DNA from: Phaeotremella fagi
Taxonomy: Eukaryota > Basidiomycota > Tremellomycetes > Tremellales > Phaeotremellaceae
Reading direction: 5' to 3'
DNA length: 64,000 nucleotides
NCBI GenBank assembly: GCA_001599715.1
Contig: BCHU01000014.1
Location: 372,001-436,000 of the forward strand
In this document: in pieces, positions 47,008-58,409 of the stretch
How the letters are laid out: every line of letters begins with the position of its first letter
Position numbering within the stretch: the stretch's first letter is position 1
Program-made: the position numbers and the translations under genes
Notes under the pieces: generated by a model
The model's database searches: none
What the model saw: the letters and a program-made list of their open reading frames with translations, nothing else
Told to the model about the DNA's origin: nothing

Positions 47008-48956
47008 TTATCCCTGTAAAACGTTGATTTCTCTACGTTCCTTCGAAAAAACCTCTTTACCCTCATCTGAAGATCCTGAACGTTGTCCATCACTTCCCTC
47101 GGTCTCATCAACAACCACAGTCTTCTTGAAATCTCTCGTAGCAGTTTGGTTACCAAATAGGATGTCCAATTCTGAAAAGGATTTACCACCAGTCTCAGGT
47201 AACCTAAAGTAACCCCAAGTAACACATAATAGCCCCGTTGCCGCCCAAAAGAGCCCGGACTTCGCTTGCCAATTCCAAGCGGTAGCTGAAACCATGTAGT
47301 TGTTGATTGTAGAGACGATGATTCCGTTGACTACGTAGACGAATCTACCGAATACGATCGATTGGGATCTAAGTCTTGAAGCTGGGACTTCTCCAGCGAT
47401 GGTGTAACAGATTGGACCTAATGAGAGATGGAACGTGAAATTGATCAAGATCATGAGAGCCCCGATCGTGTAGGAGATCGTTGAGGTGGATTTTGAGAAA
47501 CCTAGAGCTCCGATTGGGATGTTGACCGCGATACTACAGAGTGTACCGAAAAGATAAATTGGACGTCTACCGAAGTAACCTAGGAGAACCCAAGAACTGT
47601 GGACATGTTTTAGCGGAGATCACAAAGTAACACTGTAAATTACTTACCAAATGACACCAATGATACCGAAGGCTTGTAGGACCAAATTGAGACTGAAAGC
47701 TGTATCAGTAGATAAACCAGCTTGTTCCAAGCTGAAAACATAAAGTTAGCTTGACAGTATCAACAGCGATCGAACAAAACGACTCACAAGACAATAGCAA
47801 GTGAATAGATTTGACTACCGTTCCAATTCTGAGTCATCCAAACACCACATTGAATCTCGGTTCTTCTCAAATTGGTACCTCTGAACATATCAAGGAAAGA
47901 TCCGCGAGCCCGTTCAGCTCTATCGAGAGCATCGGTATGTTTCATGTATTCGATGTAACCGTCGATTTCACCTTCGGCGTATAGATCAGATCTGGAGATT
48001 CCCTTGATGACTTTTTTGGCATCTTGGTATCTTCCGTGACGGACTAGCCACCAAGGACCTGCGACAGATATTAGGTTTTGGATTTATTTGGAGAAATGTC
48101 TGTACTCACTTTCTGGTGCGAAAATCGTTGCGAGGGCGAGTGGGACTGGCCAGACCCAATAAGTTGCATATGGAAGACGCCATCCCCATTCACCAGAGAT
48201 TTGAAGACAAGCCTTGAGAATGGCGACGGCTAGTAATTTACCAGCTCCCCATGATAAGGAAGCGTAAGCAGCCAGATAACCACGAAGAGAAAGGGGACAG
48301 ATTTCTAAAAAAGGAAATGTCAATAATTTTACCAAGACAACGTCGATTAACGGACTCACCGGTGGTATAAGCTGTGGTAAGAGTTTGGAACATCCCCCAA
48401 GGAATACCCATACAGAATTCAGCTGCCATGAGCATGTTGATATCTTGAGCGAAAACGGCCAAAAAGATGACAGCAGTCATTAGAACCATTCCACCGATAA
48501 AAGTCTTTTTGGATCCGAATCGTTCTTGACAGAATCCTGTGACTACCAAACCAGCTATTTGACCACAGGTAGATAAATTGCTCAAGGCTGTTTGGGTTGG
48601 TGCTGAGACGGCGTATGTTCCCGTTGAGGATTTCACACCGAAACGTTCTTTGAATTGTGTGAGACCGAAGAAACCGTTTACCTATGAGTTGAAGGTTTTT
48701 CTCTTTAGTACATTTGAATTGACACTAATGGATGTAACAGACTTACCATTCCAGTATCCATACCCTCCATGATCAAAGCGGTACCCAAGATAATACTCCA
48801 TAGCGCAGCTCTCCAATGATTTCTCAAAGCGACAGCAACAGTTTCTTGTTTCTGGTTCTCAACGACAGCATGACCGACCTTGAGTAATTCATGATCGATA
48901 TCGATGTCTTGAATCTTTTGTTCCTGTGTAGGAGCGACTTTAACGATGTCAGCCAT
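47008..48956 (-). CDS. MFS sugar porter, alpha-glucoside permease type
   Basis: Exons (minus) 48747-48956, 48360-48681, 48110-48304, 47788-48058, 47648-47731, 47008-47596; 1671 nt, 556 aa. A 12-span H+ symporter of the plasma membrane. Family marks: EGMDTGM in TM1, GFCQERFGSKKTFIGG (loop 2-3), PLSLRGYLAAY, PESPWWLVRHGRYQDAKKVI (loop 6), GYFGRRPIYLFG (loop 8-9), GPICYTIAGEVPASRLR and PETGGKSFSELDILF at the end, closest to the maltose permease group. The promoter (48957-49746) has a CACACGTGTG palindrome. It neighbours a GDPD-like enzyme, a zinc-cluster regulator and an IMPase-family gene, so the substrate may be a glycosylated or phosphodiester compound rather than maltose (inference). Confidence 0.9.
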
Positions 48957-49746
48957 AGTTGGTAAGATTGTGTGTTTATCGAAAAGCTGTTTGGTTCAGG
49001 TTTCTTGAAGGAGGAAGAATATCTGTCTCTGGACAACGTATTTATACCTCGTCAGAATGTATTCATCTGATCATCTTTGGTTTGATTCTTCGTAAGTATC
49101 CCGGTCAAATATCGGTATCGATAATGAACAACGTAGTGAAATATAAATGTGTCTAACGACAGATCTGTTTACTTGGCGAAAAAATGCAAACAATTGTTTG
49201 TATTGAATTCTCAGGGTAGACACGTTCTTCGGGGTCTCTTTCACACGTGTGGAATTTGGTGAAATCTCGGTCAAACGTTAGAACATGGTTATGAAACGTT
49301 GTGGAGGCAATTGTCAACAAATGAGAGGATACTGGATGATACCTGCTGCACGAGGATCGTGTGACTCAAAGAACAGTACACAGATAATGTAGAAATAAGT
49401 CAAGAGGACCAAAGTGGCCTTCCTTCGTTCTGTGGCAGACAAGAAAAACAACAGATAACCCGTGTCTCAAAAGAGTGTCTAAGCTTTATGATTGCGAAAT
49501 TACGATGCATACTGTCTATGAAATGAAAAACCACAATATAAGTTCAAAAGAAGTTAAGGTATGTAATAAGCATGTCCAACTACAATCCCACTTTCAAAGA
49601 CCCAATTCACTGGATACCATCTCAATTCTGTCCGCTAATTCAATTTGCATCGTTAACATCTGACTTCGTAAGGGAAACATGGCTTACCTATAACCCAGTT
49701 ATAGCCCATTTCCCGGTATTTGACTAGAAGTAAGTTATGGATTCAA
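48957..49746. promoter_or_regulatory. MFS permease promoter region
   Basis: 790 bp with no ORF that looks real. The perfect 10-bp palindrome CACACGTGTG at 49242-49251, with a CACGTG core, lies about 290 bp upstream of the permease start. Phosphate and inositol regulators of the bHLH class bind CACGTG in other fungi. Confidence 0.5.
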
Positions 49747-51401
49747 TCATTGATTCTCACCTATATCATTTCGGTGATCGCGACCATCAACCGATGCACC
49801 ATTGAAGACAACAGCATCGTAAGTTGAAGGAGGTTTGCTTTAGAGATTCCAATTCCGTCAATACTGCTCTCAGACAAGGTGATAGAAGTAAATAATATAC
49901 TCACCCTTCCACAAAACACATGGACATTGACTGTTGAGCCATAAACTCATCTGCACCTCCGAAACTTATATCATCAGCCTCAATTTCAATGACTCTCAAG
50001 CTCATACCTCATTGGTTCGTTGGTCTCAGGAGGAACATCTCCTAGAGTAGCAAAGAATCCTAAAGATTTAACACGACATTGCGGTGAATTCACAAAATCC
50101 ACTAGGTGCTGAAGTGAACCTCCAGGACTTCTCAGTCCAATTTCAAAAGAAACTACCCAGAATCGTGTAGAGTATTCCTATAGAACTTTAGGTCAGCTCA
50201 TTCGAAACGGAACCATGAAATAAAATCAACGATACCTTAATCGAACTCAACACTGGAATGATGTGTTAGTTGACCAATTTCTTTAGAACTCACTATCGAA
50301 TTTCGAAACTGATTCTGGTCGATAGACTGGTATGACGTGCACCGGACCAAATTGAGCAGCCGCCTGTAAAAGAGGTTAAATTATGAGATATACCAAACAT
50401 TTACCTTAAACCATGAACAGTTCTCCAATTCCGTGGGGGAATGATACCAAATAGTATCCAACTTCCATAAACACCATTCTGAACACAGGTAAGGTAAACA
50501 CAGATTTCATTTGAAAGGACTAACCGCTCGCTGGTATTCCTTTACCGTTACATTTCCTACTAACGATCGTGGCTGCTTTTTCGAGAGTTCTGGGATCTTT
50601 ACTAATTGAAGCCAGTTAACCTATGTTCTTCTGGAATTCAACTAAAACTTACACATCAAGAAGGATAACCAGATCAAGATCCATCTCAGTAATGTAATCG
50701 AGTCTGTGCATTATCAGATCCTGCTTCCGAACCTAGAGAGTTGTATCTCATGAGTTACTTACCCAGCTTCGAGATCAAGAATGCCTTCTTCCCTGTTTGA
50801 GAAATGGTCAGAAACTGTTAACTACAGAAGCTATTCAGGTAACCCCACGTAATATAACCATGTTCTTCTTTTAGTTTAAGATTTTCCAAATACCCTTTCC
50901 AAGGTGAATCGTCGACCAAAGGATAGTAACCTTGACCGGTGAAAGGACTATAAACATCTAACACTATGGTCATTCCACCGACCTAGAACGATTTGGCAAA
51001 CGAGAAAAACAACATACCAGATCTTCCTTCATACTCTGCTACATTGGTACTTCTACCCAAGCCGTCATCATGAAATATGACTGAAGTCGGAAAGTAAGTC
51101 AACGAGTCCCGGCTTGACTATTTATGGTGGCACTAACCGACTTGACCATCTTCGGTACATCTTAAATCTAATTCGATAAAACTCAATCCAGCCATAGCTG
51201 CAGCACGTATAGCACCTTTACTCTAATAACACTTCATGAATATCTGAACCTCGAGAGGTAGCTGTAACTCACATTATCAGGAATCCCATTCCATCGTAAC
51301 CCACGATGGGCTGCTATTTGGAAATCATTCGGTTGCGGGTTACGAAATTTTTTCACTAATTCTCGAACATTTTTGGGTGTGGGTTTTGGAGTCAATGTCA
51401 T
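49747..51401 (-). CDS. Glycerophosphodiester phosphodiesterase-like (PLC-like TIM barrel) enzyme
   Basis: Thirteen exons (minus): 51273-51401, 51138-51222, 51043-51080, 50849-50982, 50763-50792, 50653-50703, 50525-50601, 50405-50478, 50294-50363, 50236-50252, 50008-50177, 49905-49964, 49747-49837; 1026 nt, 341 aa. GDPD enzymes cleave glycerophosphodiesters to an alcohol and glycerol-3-phosphate. Catalytic and metal residues are visible: AAHRG (His32), IELD (Glu60, Asp62) and FHDD (His75). The usual PEN is PDN here. After residue 84 the sequence departs from the canonical family (LDVYSPFTGQGYY, DDSPWKGYLENLKLKEEHGY), so substrate may differ. The donor of exon 3 is GTAGCA and the exon 12 acceptor (ATATAAG) was set by frame. 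No signal peptide. Confidence 0.83.
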
Positions 51402-51755
51402 TTTTTTTTTCTGTTATTGTTGTTATTGTTTTGGTAAGATAAGTTAGATTGCAAAAAAAGTTTGACAAGCCGTCAAAACAAACGTTATCTCGATTGACTG
51501 AGACACATGGTCAAAATTTCAAAGTTGGTCCTTCTTCGGTGATTTCACGGTGGATCTGGGGAAAGGGTGTATATGGTTGAAAAGTAAACCTCGGTGGTGT
51601 AAAGTGGGGTAAATAACGTACACGTTGTCAAGGTAACTTCAGGTCAACGAGAATCTAGAAGTCAATCGCAGGGCAATGAAGATGGAGAATCAAAATATAC
51701 ATCTAAATGGGTCAACACTATATAACAACATCTATAAGCAATCACAAAAACGTTC
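51402..51755. other. GDPD promoter region
   Basis: 354 bp upstream of the GDPD start, starting with a T-rich tract just next to the ATG, up to the 3' end of the zinc-cluster regulator. No CACGTG here. Confidence 0.45.
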
Positions 51756-53472
51756 TCAGATATCATAACGCATCCATAACTCTGAAGCCAAAGCTTTACT
51801 CATATTCTCGATTTCCTGGATCATGATTTGATAAGAGCATTTGGTGAAACTACGTCCCACCGGTGGATTCTCTAAATCAAGAACCATCTTTGCACTATCG
51901 GCTATAACAGCTAGTTTGATCGACTGTAAAATTCATCAGTTTGCTGCATAAAAATTCCTTTGACGTACCATACATTTCCCGTTCGCTTGAAAAGCAGGAA
52001 ATTGGAGAGTATTGATCGCAGCTGATATCTCAGATATCTTCATCAAAGGGTATCCTACACTCAAACATGGGTTGACACCACCCATATCCAAGAAAGAATG
52101 TGAGACACAAACCAACCAAACTTTCATCTGAAGCCAGATTTTCGTAACGATAAGATCGGCGAGTTGCACTATACTCAATCTTGGATCCGGTCCAATATCT
52201 TCGATCTGTTGTTGAACCCGTGTAGCTTTGTTTCGATCGAACGAACACGATCCATCGTTCACTCGTATCATGTCTCTGTTGCTTTCCTGGTGTAGCGACG
52301 AGGATCTACACTTGCTATTGATACATGAAGCTAAAGCTGAGTCGACGATGTTGAAGACTTGAGTGATAGGTGTCAGACGAAAAGAGAATGGTGTCTGGGG
52401 TGTTGGAGTTTCAGTTGAAATATTCAGTGTGAACGATTGAGGTAGACTTGTCGATTGAGTGAGAATAAATGATCTAAGAAGAATTAGTACAGCAGATAGC
52501 AAAATAGCACTCACCTCTCAGCGACAGACATCTTAGAGAACAAAGTCAAAGCTATCTCTTTATCCTCGTCGTGGAACTGGGAATATTTATCGGGTTGATC
52601 CAATCCCACAAGCTCAGCTAGAGCGTTTGCCTCCCTTCTTTTGAGCCAACCGCTGTGCGGACCATGACGCGCTCCGATGTAAGAAGCGAGACACATGCTC
52701 GTCGATATCGACTCCAACGTCGGTTCCTGTAGGAACAGCTGTTTTTGTTGCAAAGAAAGGGAAACTCCCAGCAGTGTTTCGGCACTTTCACGATCTTCAG
52801 GAGATGAACTTGGCATGATCATTGCGTTGATACACAGTGAGAGAAGTAACGCCGCAAAGGACGTGTCATATAGATGGTTTCTTGCGTTGAACCTATTCCT
52901 GACTGTTGAAGGATTCACAATAGGAGTGAGAGGGTATAACCGGGTGAAATAAGTTTCTAAAGCGGTTGAAAGCATTGGTTGAAGAAGTGATAACATTCCA
53001 GCTTTGCTGTGTTGTTGAGGACTTAGAATGTCCGCTTGACGAGTTAGATTGAATGTTGAATTGTAAATCTGAGTTAACTGAGATGCTGGATCATTTGGAG
53101 TTGGGACATCTGGTGATGCGATTAAGTTATCAGTTTGTACCGAGGATTCCTCATCTTCTTGGCCATCATCAGAGTCCGACGATTGGTTGTCTTCCAGCAG
53201 CAATCTTTGCACGATTCTGAAATTCACGAAGAACAACAAATGTTAGCAATCTCTTGTTGTTTGAAGATTAGATGTATGTACCTTCCAGGTGGTCCACGCT
53301 TTTTAGGTACTTTCTTGTATCTACATCTAATTCCACTTTTCTGACAAGTGAGACAAGGTGGACCACCAACACACTATCGGCGAAGTAAAGTCAGTGTGAC
53401 CTTCAAGATCTTGCAGATTGAACTCACCTTAATTCGGCGTAAATGACAAGCATCACAAGCTCGTTTCACCAT
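51756..53472 (-). CDS. Zn2Cys6 fungal transcription factor
   Basis: Exons (minus) 53428-53472, 53282-53373, 52515-53216, 51969-52473, 51756-51923; 1512 nt, 503 aa. The zinc cluster is residues 6-32, with CDACHLRRIKCVGGPPC and CQKSGIRC (six cysteines), split by intron 1 after RRIK. The linker KKVPKKRGPPGR is typical of fungal sugar and quinate regulators. An acidic Ser/Asp stretch follows. The middle homology region (residues about 130-300: LETYFTRLYPLTPIVNPSTV, LLLSLCINAMIMPSS) matches fungal-specific TF domains. Divergent from the IMPase gene across 296 bp and adjacent to GDPD and permease, so it is probably the local regulator (inference). Confidence 0.9.
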
Positions 53473-53768
53473 CTTTTTTATTCAAATTCTTACTATCAGT
53501 GGTAGTAATTACAGAGAATTCAAGTAGATATCTCGGTCACATCTCGTTTGAATTTAAGATCTCAATTCAAAAAAGTTCTTATCCGTACCAAAGGACGCAC
53601 GTGTGATCGACATTTAATTACTGCATGCCGTAAGCCGAGGAATCACCTTGATTTGACATTTTAATCTCCGAAGAAATGTCAGTAGTGTCACACGACTGCA
53701 GCATCGAATTTGACAACAACTGAAGTAGAGAGCTGTTTACACTTCCTCACATCACAAACAGACACAAG
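53473..53768. promoter_or_regulatory. Divergent promoter, zinc-cluster TF / IMPase
   Basis: 296 bp. Contains a CACGTGTG element (CACGTG at 53598-53603), also present in the permease promoter, and a direct repeat CCG-N4-CCG (53628-53637) of the kind zinc-cluster factors can bind. Both are sequence matches only. Confidence 0.45.
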
Positions 53769-55409
53769 ATGAACTCGATATATCAAGAAATCCACGAATT
53801 CGCATACGAACTAGCTGAAAAAGTAGGTCGGAACAGTTCCGGTGGTGAAACTAATGCTTCAAGGCAACTGCAATAATACTCGAAGGTTCTGAGTCAAGAT
53901 GGAAACAATCTAGTGAAGTGGAATCGAAAAAGAACTCCGTAGATGTGAGTGAAAAATTTCACATCATATCATTTCGGTGGTGATTTTGAAGGGACCCTGT
54001 ACTTTGATATACTAAACTTCTTCCAAGCTTGTCACTGCCACGGACCAAGCTGTAGAATTAATGATCAAAACATCGATATCTAATAGATATCCGAAACATG
54101 ATTTGTGAGTTTTCAAAGACTATTCATGAACTAATTGTGAGTCAGTATAGGAGAAGAATCATTTGCAGCTGGAGAACGTGTCAATTTGACCGATGAATTT
54201 ACTTGGGTAGTTGATCCTATTGATGTGAGTGGCAGTGGAAGATCCAGTGGCAAATTATAGTGGATTCTGATAAGAATTTAGGGTACGATGAAGTAAATCG
54301 TTTGTCCTGTTCTCTATTTATCTGCTTGGCTGATCAACCAAAAACTCCAGCTTTGTACATTCGCAGTAAGTCTCACTATACCCAGAATCAACTTGACCCG
54401 TAACATAACTAATTCTGCGTGTCTTTTCCAGTCCTTCCGTGGCGTGTTCAATCGGTGTTATGCACAACAAAATCCCTGTGATAGGAGTGATGGCGCTCCC
54501 TTTCTATGGTAAAATTGTAAGTACTTCTGTAGAATACAAATTCCAGCAGATACAGACATCTTACTTATCACCACTCTAGTTTTCAGCTTACAAAGGAGCA
54601 GGAGCTTTCTTGAATCGCACAATTCCACTACCATTGACTGGAGGTATCCCTCAGCCACTAGATAGTTTATCGGAATGCGTGATAGGTGTTGAATGTAAAT
54701 CACAAAGCTTGGCCTTTTTACGTCAGTTAGCTGATATTGTGACAAGGGGGGTCTGACAGGTCAAACAAATCCCTGAATCCGAGGCTAGAATCTTATCGTC
54801 GACTGTTGGGTAATCCCACTCAAGACATTGTGGATGGTAAAATGGTCCATGCGTTGAGATGTAAGTCATTCATGTCTCCTAAATCACCGAATGAATCTCA
54901 TGGTTTATTCGTTTAGCTACCGGAAGTTCAGCTTGCAACATGGCAGCTGTGGCTGCGGGACAACTAGATATCTATTGGTGAGTACCCACTCCACATCGCC
55001 AGCGGTTCATGACTGACTTGATGACTTAGGGATGCTGGATGTTATGCTTGGGATATTTGTGTAAGCTCGCGTCTTTCATTTCAATTTTAAGAAATTTCTT
55101 CGTACTGATAGAATCAAGGCTGGTGCAATCATTTTAGAAGAAGCTGGGGGCTTTTACTCGGGCTCAAAATCAGCTTTCGAAAATGACGTCCCCAAACATG
55201 ACATTCTGTTCGGCAGAAAATATGTCTGCGTTCGTGCAGTCGCCTCGACCGAGGTATGTAAATGACCCAAGTCTCACCATAAAAGCAGAAGTGCGCTGAA
55301 ATGGAAATTCTTTCGAATGTAGGCTGAAAGTAGCAAATCAATTCAACAACGATTGATTAATCAGTTGTACGATGTTGTGGAGGAGCTTCAAGTCGCCAGT
55401 CAATCTTAA
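53769..55409 (+). CDS. Inositol monophosphatase-family enzyme (QutG/INM-like)
   Basis: Thirteen exons: 53769-53822, 53864-53944, 54028-54104, 54146-54224, 54282-54292, 54351-54365, 54432-54516, 54580-54694, 54747-54860, 54917-54977, 55030-55060, 55119-55253, 55323-55409; 945 nt, 314 aa. It hydrolyses inositol-1-phosphate or a similar sugar phosphate with Mg2+. Motifs are complete: KKNSVDLVTATD, IGEES (metal Glu), WVVDPIDGTMNFVHS (motif 1) and WDICAGAIILEEAGG (motif 2). EWGSDR near residue 200 fits the fungal IMPase/QutG group. Motif 1 is spread over an 11-nt and a 15-nt exon. The acceptor of exon 12 (ATCAAG) gives the conserved CAG. No signal peptide; cytosolic. Confidence 0.92.
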
Positions 55410-55558
55410 CAAAATAAAAGACATAAAAAGCAGTTACTGTAGGTTGCCAGACTCGATGAAGTGGATTGATGCATAATTCAACTTCAAGCACTCGTACATA
55501 AACAAATTACCTCCCTTTCCCTTCCCTTCACATACTGCAGAAAAATACAAAGACGATT

Positions 55559-56331
55559 TCATTTGTTGAACCTTGACTTGCCGGACTCCCAATAATCGAT
55601 TCTAAAAATGGATAAAGTAAGTACAAGGCTATCAACAAATTTCGAGTGGCGCAATCAATAGTACATTGAAATTCAATGAAAACTTACCGGAAGGAATCGC
55701 AAGCATGTTTGGCCTCCGCAATAGCTAGTTTATCTTTTTCTGAGATATCGCTGCTGACTCGAGATAGGGCATCACTGATTCGGGCGAACGTATCATACAT
55801 TTTGTCGGAGTCTAGATTTGAAGCTTCAGTGGAAGTGTTGCTTCGATCGAAGGAATCTGAGCGGGTGGCGTGATCTTGGATTTGAGATAGTTGGGATTCC
55901 AAACCCTTGATTCTGAAACAAAACATGTCAATCAAATATCCAGAATCAACTCTTGACTACTGTAGTATTCCGGGGACTCACTTTGAACGGAAGTATTTCG
56001 CCTCCTGTTCACGCTCCAATTCTCGTAAATCAGAAACAGTACCTAAAACACGAGCAGTGAACACTGTTGGTGCTCCTCCGCCATCGAGGTTGGAGGCACA
56101 TCTAGTAAGACTATTACAGACCTCTCGGATATTGACGGAATCTGATGTCGATTTGAAGTATTTGTCTGTGTACGTGTAAATCCTCCCAACACAGAATTGG
56201 TTACATCCCTCATATTCTACATCTCTCGTAAGCTTTTTGATGGTCTCAGCTAGCTTCGATTGACTAATTTGATCAGTCTTATCATCATCAGTGTATGAAG
56301 AAGGGATTTCGGAATTTGGTTGATGGGACAT
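55559..56331 (-). CDS. Tandem coiled-coil family 2, gene A
   Basis: Exons (minus) 55982-56331, 55688-55912, 55559-55601; 618 nt, 205 aa. Last member on the left of a minus-strand array. Family marks: VNIREVCNSLTRCAS (residues about 75-90), a Glu-rich coil LRELEREQEAKYFRSK at the exon 1 end, then IKGLESQLSQIQ and a Ser/Asp-rich part. All splice junctions are phase 2, as in genes B and C. The final exon gives a short tail (RIDYWESGKSRFNK). The leader AAACAAGAAAATA before the ATG resembles that of the 63.3-kb gene. Function unknown. Confidence 0.68.
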
Positions 56332-57119
56332 TATTTTCTTGTTTGTTTTTGAAAGTAAGAAAAGATAAGAAACTGGAACATAGAGCAGTTTTATGTAAGT
56401 GCTGTATAGCAAATCAGCTATAGCCTTCGCGTTTAAACACATGAAAAGATCGTCATACAAAAGAACTCTATTGTCCTTTCAGAAAGATGTATTTCCTTTT
56501 TAATCAGTGCAGTATCAAATCAGACTGACTTTGAAATTTAACTGAACTGGAGGTTTGATCCCTCTGAATGTTTCATTTTGGTTTGAGATTATGAGTGAAT
56601 GGAAAATTGCCAAGGTCGTGATGAGGATCAATGATCTTTTGCGTTTTTTTTTGGGATTGTCATCTAGAGGCTGACCAGTAGCTCTCTGGTGACTTGATTG
56701 AAGCAAGATAGTTGGCTTTGTGATGTACACTACGTATCTTGTAAGGTCTTCGTGATGCCGATAGCGCAAAGATTTCAAGAAAGAAAAGAAAGTCCATCTT
56801 ACAAGGTAGGCTAGCTTTGTTCTGCAGAATTGTGATAACAATCTGGGTTGTCAAGTTATGGTCATGGAAAGATAGAGAGTATTGTTAAACATGTATCCCT
56901 ACCCCGGTATCTCCTATAAAAATCCTGACAAACAAATGTTGGAAGACAGAATGTATGTAGCTTATGATGAAAAATGTTGATTTGCATTTGAAACATCAAT
57001 GCTCTGACTTAAATTCCAAACAACGAAGATTATTGATACTGGCATACATCACGACCTCAACTCCAAACACTAGCAGCTAAACCACGATACTATCCCTCTT
57101 CAACAAGCATTCTAAAACC
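56332..57119. repeat. Intergenic A-B, left copy of a segmental duplication
   Basis: The part 56640-57115 resembles 60240-60680 between genes C and D: the TTGTAAGGTCTTCG stretch, a GCAAAGATT...GAAAGTC stretch, GGTAGGCTAGCTTTGTTCTGC versus GGTAGGTCAGCTTTGTTCTGC, and ACATCACGACCTCAACTCC versus ACATCATGATCTCAACCCC. No gene within. Confidence 0.7.
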
Positions 57120-57920
57120 TTAAGAAGACTCACTAGCAGTAGTTGGGTTTGTAGAACATGAAGCTCTTAAAAACAGTCAGTAAAAAGAACAAATACAAAG
57201 GAGGTCGTTGGTGTTCATGACTGGCGCCAGAATGATCTTGACACGGAAGACTTACAGGTAGGAACTAAAGGCGCTTCTTGCCTTCGAGATATATCTTTCT
57301 CTTGTTCCGGCAGGTCCTTCAACGGATTGCTTCAAAAAATAATTGATATCGTTGATGGTTGCGAAACTTTCGGATTTTGTTTGGAGAGACTGCTTAGAGT
57401 CAGTGGCGGTTGTGGCGTGGCTGCTGCTGCTGCTGCTGTTGGTGATATCTGAAACCGTGCTGGCGTTTGCCGTGACTTGAGAATGGTTCTGAGAAGCTTG
57501 CGATTCTAGAAACTCGATTCTAATCAGACACGTCAATTCAATCTTATTTTTAGGAGCTTGATAGGAAACTGACCGTGTTCGCAAACTTTTGTTCTCCTCG
57601 GTTTTCAAATCATAAGCAGATCTCAAAACCTTAAGCCTATCTTCTGAAGTATATTCTGAATGATAATTCCTAGCATTTGAGACTGAAATGAGAGTATCAC
57701 AAACTCGACTGAAGGGTATTGAGTTTTTTCCGGCATACTCTTTCCTAATACGATATAGGCTTCTCGCAAGACATACACCATAGTCGGATTCCTCTCCCTC
57801 TTTGGATACTTCTGCTTCAAGGTCCAACATCTTCTTGTTGAAGATTGATTTACTGAGTAAACCTGTTTGATCAGTATTGACACTCAGTTCTGAAATCTCT
57901 GGATATGTTTGATACGACAT
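57120..57920 (-). CDS. Tandem coiled-coil family 2, gene B
   Basis: Exons (minus) 57574-57920, 57256-57519, 57120-57165; 657 nt, 218 aa. The start at 57920 is chosen because the leader (CTTCAAGAAATA before the ATG) and the first residues match genes C and D (MSYQ, MAYQ, MSFQ). Family marks: IPFSRVCDTLISVSNA, EDRLKVLRSAYDLKTEENKS, IEFLESQASQ, a six-Ser run from an AGC repeat, RERYISKARSAFSSYL at the donor of intron 2. The terminal exon encodes ASCSTNPTTASESS. Intron 1 (54 nt, donor GTCAGT) is open in frame, so retention adds 18 residues. Function unknown. Confidence 0.7.
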
Positions 57921-58409
57921 GCTGGTATTTCTTGAAGTTTGAATGTACTGTTTACAAAAAAGGAAAGGTGAAGATATGTACATATGTATTATGAGGACGC
58001 CGATTCGTGTTGCACAATCCTTTCTAGCTGTGGTCCTTTCAAGCTGACCCACAAACCATGAATAAGTCTTTGTGTGATGTACTGTTTGAAGCCTTCGACA
58101 TTTACCTTTTGGTTTGAAGGTTGTGAATGGAACATCAATCTTTTCGGTCATGCCACCAGTTGCAGGAAGACTGACATGTGTTCGGTGAATGTTGCCAACG
58201 TTTCAATGTCGGTGTCGATATCGGTAATGTTGCTCGAAACAGTACCGCTGAGCTCTGATTCTTTATTGTCAACGTTTTAGGGAAGAATGGGTATGCATCT
58301 AATGTCAACTACTCTGGTATATACGAGATCCACTAACTGCACGTTCAACAGAGAATAATAAGCAACGCTAAAAATAATTGGTGACTCTGAAGAGCCTACA
58401 GTATGACCA
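57921..58409. other. Spacer between genes B and C with duplicated promoter block
   Basis: About 490 bp. The block 58060-58170 (TTTGAAG...TTACCTTTTGGTTTGAAGGTTGTGAATGG) matches blocks upstream of gene C (60100-60180), gene D (61595-61680) and the rightmost gene (63495-63575), always on the promoter side. Confidence 0.6.

Noticed and set aside
50969..51042. GDPD exon 3 ending at the stronger donor GTATGT (51018 region) instead of GTAGCA.
   Set aside because: Using that donor puts the conserved LDVYSPFTG block out of frame; the GTAGCA donor keeps phase 0 and total length a multiple of three.
57924..58151. N-terminal extension of gene B from an upstream ATG at 58151.
   Set aside because: Genes C and D share the leader and start at the equivalent of 57920; the upstream sequence belongs to the duplicated untranslated block.
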